Source: Trichomonas vaginalis G3
Taxonomy: Eukaryota > Parabasalia > Trichomonadida > Trichomonadidae
DNA: 64,000 bases
NCBI RefSeq assembly: GCF_026262505.1
Contig: NC_067205.1
Span: 8,246,001 to 8,310,000 of the forward strand
Direction: 5' to 3'
Both the position numbers and the translations under genes were made by a program. Positions 53,272 to 62,277 of the stretch are shown one piece after another. The notes below the pieces were generated by a model. That model did no database searches and was not told where the DNA came from. It saw only the letters and a list, made by a program, of their open reading frames with translations. Position 1 is the first letter of the stretch, and the number at the start of each line of letters is the position of its first letter.

Positions 53272-53664
53272 ATGGTAGCTTGGGCAGCTTTAGGCGCAAT
53301 GGGAACAAAAGCATTAGCATTTGGAGCAAAAGCACTTGGAGCTTATGACGCAGTAAATAAAATGAGTGGAGGAAGGGTTTCGAAGACATTAGATGCAAAT
53401 AAAGGGAAGATTGGAGGCTGGGTTGCAAAGAAGTTAAGATTAAATAAAATAGGGCTCATAAATAAAGCATCCAATTTGGTTGCGACTGAGTCAGAAAATG
53501 CTTTAGGAAAGGACGATGAGTTTGCAAAACACGCAAAAGACTTTAATGACCAGATGAAAGGTGAAACAATGCATTTAAATAGAGTCGATGGAACTAAAGA
53601 AAATGTTTCTTCTCCACCAGCGGTTTATCCATACGGACCTTGGAATGTATGGAAACCCTTATGA
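53272..53664 (+). CDS. Gly/Ala-rich amphipathic protein
   Basis: A 130-residue frame starting MVAWAALGAMGTKALAFGAK, a glycine- and alanine-rich amphipathic or membrane-seeking N-terminus, then a basic middle and an end rich in P and Y. Small virion proteins of adenovirus pVI type have a comparable amphipathic start, but no homology can be shown by eye. Confidence 0.4.
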   Translation: MVAWAALGAMGTKALAFGAKALGAYDAVNKMSGGRVSKTLDANKGKIGGWVAKKLRLNKIGLINKASNLVATESENALGKDDEFAKHAKDFNDQMKGETMHLNRVDGTKENVSSPPAVYPYGPWNVWKPL

Positions 53665-53771
53665 AAGACCATTTGACCCATTGACTGGTGGAAGTAATGG
53701 TATCATTACGGACGAAGAAGAAAGACAGTCAAGTTGGAGACAGACGTGAAGAAAGCAACTAAAAAGAAACC

Positions 53772-54453
53772 AAGGAAGAGAGTTATAAAGCAATGAATTC
53801 AACAGGGTAGAAATGAGGGTAGAAATGAGGTTAGATCTACCCTTCTACCCTAAATTTATTTTTGCGCTATGTTTTCATACGTGTGAGGGTGGTGATATCA
53901 TTAATTTTTAAGTTTATTTTTTAAATAATTTTTATTTTATTTTGGATGTAATGACGAAAACTATTGAGATAACAAACTACAACGGTCATGAGTTCAAGAA
54001 TTTGTTCTTCGTTCCTCGTGAAAAACATTCTATCAGATACGAGGGAGAAAGGGTAAAGTTAGTTTGAGCGTTTATGACTACAAGCATAATGGAAAGTTTA
54101 TACAAGCATATGATACAAACGGTAAAGCGTGTTTCATTAGCTTTGTCAAAACTTACTAACATTTATTTTGACAGTGATTTTGACCTATATGAAGAAGAAA
54201 GTGAGTCAGAAGATTATGAGCTGTTATATGAAGCACAGCAATGGGAGGAGTTGCAATACTTTTGTAAGTGAGAACGTTTATTTTTTACATTAGTGAGGTG
54301 AAGTGGTTGGCGGCTTTGTAAATATTTAAGGTTAAGTTAGTGTTGTCGTTTGTGTTGTAAAATATACGTTAACGGTTTTGTAAAGTGTCAAATTCACATA
54401 TAATGGGTAAGGAGGCGCGCAGTGCCTCAGTACCCATGATATGTATACTAACT
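53772..54453 (-). repeat. Inner Maverick right terminal inverted repeat (682 bp)
   Basis: Inverted copy of 32627-33308, of equal length, with only a few differences by eye. It ends GATATGTATACTAACT and is followed by the ATATC duplication. Confidence 0.95.
53949..54271 (+). pseudogene. Right-hand copy of the terminal-repeat gene
   Basis: Copy of the gene at 32809-33138. It is broken about twice, whereas the left copy looks whole. This shows that the two repeats have begun to diverge since insertion. Confidence 0.85.
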
Positions 54454-54458
54454 ATATC
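54454..54458 (+). repeat. Target-site duplication ATATC, right
   Basis: ATATC follows the terminal ACTAACT directly and matches 32622-32626. Confidence 0.9.
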
Positions 54459-56119
54459 ATACAGTTGTTGTATGACTTTTCCAACTGTATAGTTCCTTCC
54501 CGGGAACTCACCATCTTCGTTTGGAATTCCAGTCGGAATATATTGGACAAACCTCATGTATGCAGCGTTAAGGTCGACATAGTATATCTTTTCATCTGAG
54601 TCGAACTTGTCGCAACCAATTGGTCCAGTTTGTGGAAATTCAAGTGAGTCTCTTATCTTCTGAGAAACTTCTCCTGTTATCTCATAAACATCGTCGAAGC
54701 AACCTGTTTCATATAAAACCTTCTGACCTAACTCAGATGCTCTCCAATACAATTTGACGTCAATTGGATGTCTCAATGGAAGTTTGTTTATAGCATCTTA
54801 AAGTTCTTGCAACCTCATTGGAAGTTCTTCTGGTTCAGGTTGGTATCCGAACATACCAACCCCTTGTGGAACTGTGTACTTCTTTTGTACTAGAACTTTG
54901 TCTGGAACAACTTTTGGTCTTGCTAACAATGAAAAGTTTGTTTCGTCTTTTGGTACAAAAGTTTCTGTCAGCTTGTCATCTGGAATTGGTTCCAACAAAC
55001 CTTTCTCGAAAAGAATGTTTACAGCTCTGACAATGTTGCACTTACTTTTACCAAAGAATGGGTTTGTAAGACTTTCGTTCAACATGAAGTGGTTGTGGAC
55101 AATTACAATCTTCAACCATGGTAAGTCTTTGTCAACAACATAGTCGTCATGTGAAGAACCTTTAGCTGTAGGTATGTTGACTCGGATATTGACGTTTGCC
55201 AACGGTGCAATTTTTGCCAATTGACCTCTGAGAATGTACCTTGTCTTCACACATGACTCAAGATACTTCATCTTCTCATCTGTAACAAGACCAGAGTTCC
55301 TGAGACATGTAAGAATACAAGGTTCATTGACAATTGTTTCAATTGAATTGTAAATTCCTTACATGGTCAAGTCAATGTCAGACTTATTTATGAAGGGGAA
55401 GTATCCAGCATGTTGTCTGACTGCTTGAGGTTAGGTTGGTACCATTCGAACTTGACACTTGCAATTCCTTCAATTGCATTCAAAATGTCTGAGTCGGAGT
55501 CAACCATTTGTTCTCTCTTTGTAGTCTTGAAAGCGTCAAGAAGTTTTGCGGCTGTTTGTTCATTGCCATGTGCATAGTAAATGTGACCATCCAAATCTGT
55601 TATGGTCAATCTGAGATTGTGTCCTTTCTTATTTCCGTCTTGAATTGCAGCAAGTACTCCCATGAAGCCTTCTTTGTTCTTTCCTTCGTCAAAGTTTACT
55701 GTAAAGGTTCGACAGATGTAATTTGACTTCTAACTTCACGATACTTTTCATATGCATATCTTGTTCTTTCCATGGGAGCATGTGCGTCTTCACCCTTTTC
55801 CTTTTTTCCTTCTCAAAGGATGCAATTGTTCGTCATGTTTCCAGTAGAATCTGGCAAAGCCGTCGTGTCCTTCAACTTGAGGTTCACTAACATCGAAAGG
55901 CATGTCCATAAGACGTTCTTCTTTTAACCTCTCTAGTCTGTTTGGATAATTGGCACGTGCTGTTTCCAAATCTAATTCGTAGGTCAGACCAGCCAGTTTG
56001 TCATAGACTTTTATGGGTCTTCCTTTCTTATATTTAAACTTCTTCGAAACTCTCCAACCATATCTTTGTAACTCTGCTTTTATTCTAGCAGACTTTCTGT
56101 CCATTCTATATGGGGACAT
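54459..56119 (-). pseudogene. DNA polymerase B of the outer Maverick, N-terminal part
   Basis: Minus-strand coding from an ATG ending at 56119 includes PWLKIVIVHNHFMLNE and a motif A-like YYVDLNAAYMRFVQYIPTG, the latter close to the inner Maverick's insertion point. It is broken about four times apart from the insertion. A clear DxE exonuclease motif was not found, unlike the other two polymerases in the window, so this may be a distinct polymerase branch. Confidence 0.6.
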
Positions 56120-56228
56120 TTTTATAAAAATAATTTTTTTTCTTTACTTTACATAACCGCCTGCTGCCATAAGTCTTTGACGCCAACCCATACCAGCTAA
56201 TGAAGGTTGACTTGGTTTAGTTTGGAAA

Positions 56229-56744
56229 CTAAAATTTGGTTTTGGTTTTCTTCAGTTTTTTCTTTTTTGGTTTTTCTTCTTCTATCGGTTTTTCGTCACT
56301 TTTCGGTTCCTCTGACTTTACTTTCACTTGCAGGAACAGTTGTGTCGTCAACATCTTCATAAATATCATATGCCATTTGCCATTTGTTTTTGTTTTCCTT
56401 TCAACTTTTTTGTGTTTGTTGTAAAGTTTAGAATATTTCGACTCTAAGTCAATGAGATGTTCTATAATGAACTGTTGGTCAGTGAAGTAAACTTTTCCAT
56501 CTGTTGTCTCGAAAGCTCCTTCAGACTTCAATATTTTATTTGTGAGAGTCTGTTTCTTTTTTGAGATACTAGCCGTTCCATTTCTATGAAAAGTGACTTT
56601 ATAGTTAGGGTTTGTATTTCCAGACCTGGCACGTTCTATTATTGAATTTTTCTCTTCATCTGTAAGTTCTTTGACAGGTTTTGACAATGGTTCTGAACTT
56701 TTTGTTTGTGGTGTCAAATCTACCGTTTCAACTTCTTCGGTCAT
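56229..56744 (-). CDS. Basic Maverick protein with shared short domain
   Basis: A 171-residue frame. Residues 33-66 (ERARSGNTNPNYKVTFHRNG, then SKKKQTL) resemble 33292-33525 and 35661-36095. The C-terminus is a lysine-rich KKKKLKKTKTKF tail. A short stretch near the middle may hide a break. The leader is TTTTTACTGAGATGAA, shared with the next gene. Confidence 0.45.
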   Translation of the reverse strand: MTEEVETVDLTPQTKSSEPLSKPVKELTDEEKNSIIERARSGNTNPNYKVTFHRNGTASISKKKQTLTNKILKSEGAFETTDGKVYFTDQQFIIEHLIDLESKYSKLYNKHKKVERKTKTNGKWHMIFMKMLTTQLFLQVKVKSEEPKSDEKPIEEEKPKKKKLKKTKTKF

Positions 56745-56750
56745 TTCATC

Positions 56751-56930
56751 TCAGTAAAAATTTTTAGTTTGGTTTGTTTTTTCAACTGGTTGTTTGTTGT
56801 GGAGGTGGATGGTTCCTTTAATAATATCATTCAGTTTCACATGCTGAGCCTGACTATATGGTATCGGTTTAAATGCTGGAAGCCGACAAATCCATCTTGA
56901 ACTCATTTGTCTCAATGCTGCATTGTTCAT
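56751..56930 (-). CDS. 59-residue protein with matching leader
   Basis: A short whole frame MNNAALRQMSSRWICRLPAF to the stop at 56751. Its leader TTTTTTATTGAGATGAA closely matches that of the gene just downstream, which supports expression. Function unknown. Confidence 0.35.
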   Translation of the reverse strand: MNNAALRQMSSRWICRLPAFKPIPYSQAQHVKLNDIIKGTIHLHNKQPVEKTNQTKNFY

Positions 56931-57456
56931 TTCATCTCAATAAAAAACCTTACATTTCCAAGTTTGAGGCGGTTGAGGTTGGTTATTGTTTACCACACGT
57001 GTTGTGCATGGTTATATCCTCTGTTAAAGAATCTTTCACCTTGGTCCATATAGTGTCCTGCTTGGTTATAGTAGTCATTTTGCTTTGTTATAATAGTTTC
57101 CTGCTTTGTCTTCCTACATTGTCCATCCATCCTTGAACTTTTCCCTCTTGTTTCAGGATTTGGAATAAGATTTGTTGCATCTCGTGCTACATCCCAACCT
57201 TTCTGTACAGTTTGTATAATAAGGTTTGTGCTTTCTCTTTAAGTATACCTTAATGTACTCAAAATCTTCCTTCCAACTCCAAATACACCTCTGGCTATTG
57301 TTCCCACTCGGGTAAAATCTAGATGCGACTCCTGCTAATGCGCCAAATAAACCAATTTCTTACAGGGTAAAAAAGGACGAATCCAAACAAGGACCCGTAT
57401 GTTTCTAAAGCGACAAAGAAAGCACTCATGATAAAAATCTTTTAGTTCAACACCAA
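56931..57456 (-). pseudogene. Decayed gene, unrecognised
   Basis: Minus-strand coding traces include NLIPNPETRGKSSRMDG and NYYNQAGHYMDQGE, with a hydrophobic start near 57420. They are broken several times. Position and composition are compatible with a small virion protein such as that at 53272-53664, but similarity is not demonstrable by eye. Confidence 0.3.
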
Positions 57457-58334
57457 ATGCTTGGTTTCATGGATATCTTGGAAAACATTCCGAGGTATAG
57501 AGAAGATGGACCACCATATTGGTTAATATTTGTTGGTCAAAACAAATACTGTGAAGCCATACCATTACAGTCCAAAGCTATTTTAGATATCTTAGCAGCT
57601 TTGACAATATTCGTTGACAAATACCATCCAACAAAACTGACATCTGACTGTGAAAGTTCTTTCAAATCAAATGATGTAAAAAAACTATCTGCGTTCAAAA
57701 AATGTAAACCAATATTTCATTGTCGACCAAAACCATTCTGCTCTTGGTGTCATTGACGGATGTATAAAAATGTTAAGAGACTTAAACCAACCAACAAGGT
57801 GGTGAAGCAAATGAAATGTCATATGACGACAAATATAGACACTTCTCCATGGCAAAGATGAGACAAGTTTTAAATATTTACAATAACCGTAAACAAAAAG
57901 GTTTGGGAAACCACTCCCCCGAAGAAATGAAAAACAACCCTGACTTAGAGAAAGACTATATATTTAATAATTTAGTCAAAAGAGACAAACAAGAAAGAAT
58001 GCCGGGCTTCAAACTTCAGAAAGGTGACAAAGTAAAAATAGAAATACCTAAACGCGACCCATATGAAAATACTATTGACTATGACAACAATGGGAACCCG
58101 ACAGGTACTCACATTCGTGTTCGTAAAAATAGAAGAAAGTATACAAGAGAATATTATGAAGTTTTAGGCAAACATGGCAAAATGTACACACTGCAAGCAG
58201 AAGATAAAACTACTATTGTCAGACCTCGTTTCAAACTTGTCAAAGTTCAAGGTGGTATACTTTCAAAGACAGTTCCTAACAAATATAAGACAACTCCTGA
58301 CGAATATGCTAAAGAAGTTGAAAATGACGACTAA
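57457..58334 (+). pseudogene. Retroviral-type integrase of the outer Maverick
   Basis: The rve core is visible as YWLIFVGQNKYCEAIPLQSK and LTSDCESSFKSNDVK. After it come the distal catalytic region and a basic C-terminal barrel-like domain (KLQKGDKVKIEIPKRDPYEN). It is broken about two times and probably lacks its N-terminus. It is diverged from the integrase at 44985-46071 and has no visible chromodomain. Confidence 0.75.
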
Positions 58335-60165
58335 GCAATTCTATACCATGCGTAAACTGTCATGTAAGGTGGCATGTATTCTTTACTTTGTCCCGTTGTT
58401 TGCGTATATCCTGAAACGAAATGTGTATGGTTTCCTTCTCCCTGCGTGTTATTCCAGTAACAATTTATAGCAAACTTAACGTCGTCTTTAACATCATATC
58501 CTTTACCTTTTGTCATTCCTGACCAATCCCAATATCTATGACTATGCCAACCTGCTTGAGATGTACTTAAATCTATGTAATGACTGTGTGCAGGTAAATT
58601 TTCACCTGAAATCGTTTTACTTCCACCTGTTTCCTTTGAAGAGTTTGCACAATACAAAAACCTGTCGACTATTTGTTCCCATGCACCAACACCAAACATT
58701 ACTTGAGGACCTCTTGCATCCATAGATGTATAAATAGAACCTACTGGGTTCATTAAATCAAACATATGAGATATTATAGGATTGTCTCTTTTGAACTTAA
58801 AATATAGTGCAACTATTTCAGGTTTCTTCTGGTTTGTGTCAGAATATTTTTTATAATATAATCTTATGTTTTCAGGGTAGGTAAAATCTTGACTATAATA
58901 TTTATTTCTGTCATCTGTATAATAATATACTATTCTCGTTTTTTCTATTGCATTATATCTTTTATATCTATAATAATCTAAATATAATGTTAGCTTTTGT
59001 TCATCTACATGTGGTGTTCTGTCGTCATCTCCATAGTCATAATAATGTGGTGCCGGAGCTGGGTCAGGTAATATCATATCCACCATTTCATAAACTCTTA
59101 AATATTTCTTTTGTTCGTCTCCATATAAGTTTAAGTAGCAGTTGTTGTCTAATGGAACTTTAACTTGTGTACCATCATTCTTTTTATAGCTTACATACAT
59201 TTCATTGTTATTTTTCGGAATGAGTTTATACCGTGTACCATTTTCTAAGGACTGTACCAACTGCCATCTAAAATATTTATTTTCTTCATTGACAGAAAAG
59301 TCACCAACAATAGTTTCAATATTTTTTGTTCCTATCAAACTTTGGTATATTTCATTGACATATGTTTTATCTGCTTTATTTTCAAGGCTAACGTTTAAGT
59401 CTGTTATTTCAGAAGATGTATGTGTATGTCCAACGTCACTTTTCCTGTTTAAGGTTTCTTGTAAGTTTGTAATATTTGCAATGGTATGTGTATGTCCAAC
59501 GTCACTTTTCCTGTTTAAGGTTTCTTGTAAGTTTGTAATATTTGCAATGGTATGTGTATGTCCAACGTCACTTTTCCTGTTTAAGGTTTCTTGTAAGTTT
59601 GTAATATTTGCAATGGTATGTGTATGTCCAACGTCACTTTTCCTGTTTAAGGTTTCTTGTAAGTTTGTAATATTTGCAATGGTATGTGTATGTCCAACGT
59701 CACTTTTCCTGTTTAAGGTTTCTTGTAAGTTTGTAATATTTGCAATGGTATGTGTATGTCCAACGTCACTTTTCCTGTTTAAGGTTTCTTGTAAGTTTGT
59801 AATATTTGCAATGGTATGTGTATGTCCAACGTCACTTTTCCTGTTTAAGGTTTCTTGTAAGTTTGTAATATTTGCAATGGTATGTGTATGTCCAACGTCA
59901 CTTTTCCTGTTTAAGGTTTCTTGTAAGTTTGTAATATCAGATATAGAATGTGTATGAGTCTTATCTGCTTTTGTCTCTAATGTTTCCTTAAGACTTGGTA
60001 TTTGGTTAATATAATGTATATGAGTCTTTTTAGAATATTCGTTTTCAGCTCTTGTCACTTCACTTGACATTTTATTGTCAACATATGTTTTGTCTGCTAG
60101 TTCAGGATGAGTATGTTCTTTTGTTGCATAAGCATTGTTAGCTCTTTCTTCTTCTTTTGCTAGTA
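58331..60165 (-). pseudogene. Phage-like fiber of the outer Maverick, 5' end lost
   Basis: The long frame from 60070 to 58331 has eight copies of a 22-residue repeat (NLQETLNRKSDVGHTHT), then a non-repetitive stalk. The C-terminal tip is like that of 46112-49180: GSIYTSMDARGP, GAWEQIVDRFLYCANSS, LPAHSHY and a final MPPYMTVYAWYR. In-frame coding continues upstream of 60070 to about 60165, where it is cut off. It converges with the integrase gene with a 4-bp overlap. Confidence 0.8.
59390..59945 (-). repeat. 66-bp coding tandem repeat in the fiber gene, eight copies
   Basis: Units of 66 bp encode TIANITNLQETLNRKSDVGHTH. Inner copies look identical, even at silent positions, while the first and last vary. 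That indicates recent expansion or homogenisation within an otherwise decayed element. Confidence 0.9.
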
Positions 60166-60758
60166 GCCCATCTTGTCAAGCTCAACGTGTATTTTTGGAG
60201 CTACCAAGTCGGCTAATGTAATGATTTCATCCCTTATCTCGTCTCTTCTATATGGGATCTTGAGTTGAAAATTGATTACTCCCTTGAAGGTGGAGTAGAC
60301 ATGTCGAGCGAAATCTTCTAGTACACCTGAAGCGGCCATATTGATTGACATGTTGGTATCCACAACAAATTTTACAACATAAAGTAATTTTCTATCTTGT
60401 TTTATTAAATCTCTTCTCGTATATGGATTATTTTCACATTGTATTTGATATATATGCTGATGATCTTCATCAAATTCTGATGGTTTTCGATGATAAATGC
60501 AGCGCATATATGTTTTTGTTAGTAAATTGTAATGTATCGCTAAACAATAACAATAAAGTCTTTTTCGTTCTTTCGATTTTTCGCTTGTATCTGGAAGATA
60601 AGCAATATTGAAACATACTCGACATTTATTATTAGTTGAGAATTTAGTATCCTCGAATTTTGGTAAGGGAGTACTTTTCGAGGGATATTTTTGGGAGGAA
60701 GTTTGCAATCAATCCATCCCTCAAATTTGGATTCATATTCATCTTGTGTTTCAGTCAT
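60160..60758 (-). pseudogene. Fragment of a possible hAT-like transposase
   Basis: The coding starts at an ATG ending at 60758 (MTETQDEYESKFEGWID). It has cysteine/histidine pairs (CRVCF, YCYCLAIHY, CIYHRK) and a segment FVVDTNMSINMAASGVLEDF followed by RRDEIRDEI, which resembles the N-terminal region of hAT transposases. There is one frameshift near 60690-60700. The catalytic domain is absent: coding stops at the junction with the outer Maverick fiber at about 60165. A host-gene origin cannot be excluded. Confidence 0.4.
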
Positions 60759-61232
60759 TAATTCTTAAAAATAAAAAGGGTAAAAACTAAATAAAATGGG
60801 TAAAATTCAATAGTGTCTGTGCTATCGTTCAATTTGAAGGTGTCTTTTGAAACCGCAAGACACATTGAATTTTTGAATAGTGTATTATGGTTTGACAGAC
60901 ACCAATGAAAAAAATAAAATGATATTTATTTTAAATATATAAGATCCTTATATAAAATATAAATATTTTATCGTTTTATTTTCTTGTTTTAGAAATGTTT
61001 TTTATTGAAAAATCAATAAAACTAACTCCAAAATAAAATTTTTGATTTAAAGACACTATGATGACACCAGGCAAATCTTCCAAGACACCTATCGTCGGGA
61101 ATCTAACAACCCTATATCTCAATTCCTTCAAAAAAATTGAAAAACTATTTAATTTTAAAAATATAATACTTTTAATTAGTTAATTAATTGGAGATATTTT
61201 TAAAAAATCACTTTTGATAATACTTTTGAGAG
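60759..61232. other. AT-rich spacer with a small inverted pair
   Basis: No gene. GTGTCTGT at 60811 and ACAGACAC at about 60896 form an 8-bp inverted pair about 95 bp apart, which might be a worn mini-element. The rest is plain AT-rich DNA. Confidence 0.3.
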
Positions 61233-61611
61233 TAGGGGTAATTTTAGCTAAAAGTGACACACCCGTGAAGGGTGTGATTACCGATCGGTAATTTCGACAG
61301 TTTAGAATTTAAAATTTTTTATGGAACGGTTGCGAGTTTCATAAAGAATTTAAGAAATATAAGCAAAGATTTGAATCAAAATCTTAGACCTAAGCCGCTC
61401 GATTCGCTCGCGGCTTCCGCGAATTACAGATCAGCAAAGATTTGAATCAAAATCTTCGAACTAAGCCGATCGCTTCGCTCGCGGCTTTCTTTATTATTTT
61501 AAATTTGCATATTTCCATCAAAAGTTCATAAGGTAAAAAATTTCGTTTATATTATTGCAAAATAAAATCTTCATTATCAAAATAATATTAAATGATAATA
61601 TAATATAATTT
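61233..61611 (+). repeat. Solo copy of the MULE left terminus
   Basis: Near-identical to 13932-14328, starting at the same GTAGGGGTAATT boundary and ending at ATAATATAATATAATTT. No transposase follows, so it is a solo end or a short non-autonomous derivative. Confidence 0.85.
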
Positions 61612-61694
61612 GCCCAGCCAGTAAAGTATTCAATTGTTTTTTTTTTGCATTTTTTTAAAGCTTCTTAACTTAAATCATGGAATGTCTCAAAGAC

Positions 61695-61990
61695 AAAAGT
61701 AGCATACAGCATGTAAAGCTAAAGAAAGATAATCATAATTAATACCCTAATTTTTAATATTACGCATTTTTAGGTGCAAAATTTAAAAACATTCTAATAC
61801 AATAGAGCAGTTTCCAAAAGTAGCATACAGCATGTAAAGCTAAAGAAAGATAATCATAATTAATACCTTAATTTTTAATATTACGCATTTTTAGGTGCAA
61901 AATTTAAAAACATTCTAATACAATAGAGCAGTTTCCAAAAGTAGCATACAGCATGTAAAGCTAAAGAAAGATAATCATAATTAATACCTT
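61695..61990 (+). repeat. 121-bp tandem repeat, about 2.4 copies
   Basis: Units beginning AAAAGTAGCATACAGCATG start at 61695, 61816 and 61937, nearly identical. The remaining stretch to 62277 is AT-rich and has no recognisable gene. Confidence 0.85.
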
Positions 61991-62277
61991 TAAAGTTTAA
62001 AATCTTGATTTTTTTTAAAATCAAATATTTATAACTTTAATACATACAGCTTAAACCTTATACTTGTTTTCTCTTGTGAGAAAGCAATCTTACAAAGCTA
62101 ACAATCCTAAAAAATAAAGAATTAAAATTTAATAATTTAATCTAACAAAATTTCTCTCTTTATCCTTTTGCACTCTTTATATGCAACTCAAATCCATCAT
62201 ATAATATTCCTAAAATACTCTTGCCTCAAACAATGACGAACAAACTGCTATTCTCATTTAATTACAGACCAAATATA

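Larger units (their letters stand above)
32627..54453. mobile_element. Inner Maverick (Polinton), 21.8 kb, near-complete
   Basis: Both ends have 682-bp terminal inverted repeats starting AGTTAGTATAC, flanked by ATATC duplications. Parts include polymerase B, integrase, packaging ATPase, a candidate major capsid protein, a penton-like protein, a long phage-like fiber, a KilA-N protein and several conserved small genes. No adenain-like protease was recognised. The repeats are over 99 per cent identical by eye, so insertion is recent. About seven to nine breaks are present overall, so it is broken but young. It interrupts the outer Maverick's polymerase gene. Confidence 0.95.
54454..60165. mobile_element. 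Outer Maverick (Polinton), right part
   Basis: Continuation of the element from 32626. Parts are the N-terminal portion of polymerase B, small genes, an integrase and a phage-like fiber. No right terminal repeat was found: the fiber gene is cut at about 60165, where a possible hAT-like gene fragment begins. The right end was therefore lost. Confidence 0.75.

Noticed and set aside
59205-59957. 250-residue plus-strand frame rich in CVCPTSLFLFKVSCK
   Set aside because: It is the antisense of the 66-bp fiber repeat, with unlikely composition and no leader.
60811-60904. Miniature inverted-repeat element with GTGTCTGT ends
   Set aside because: Only 8 bp of inverted match, no clear target duplication and no second copy in the window.
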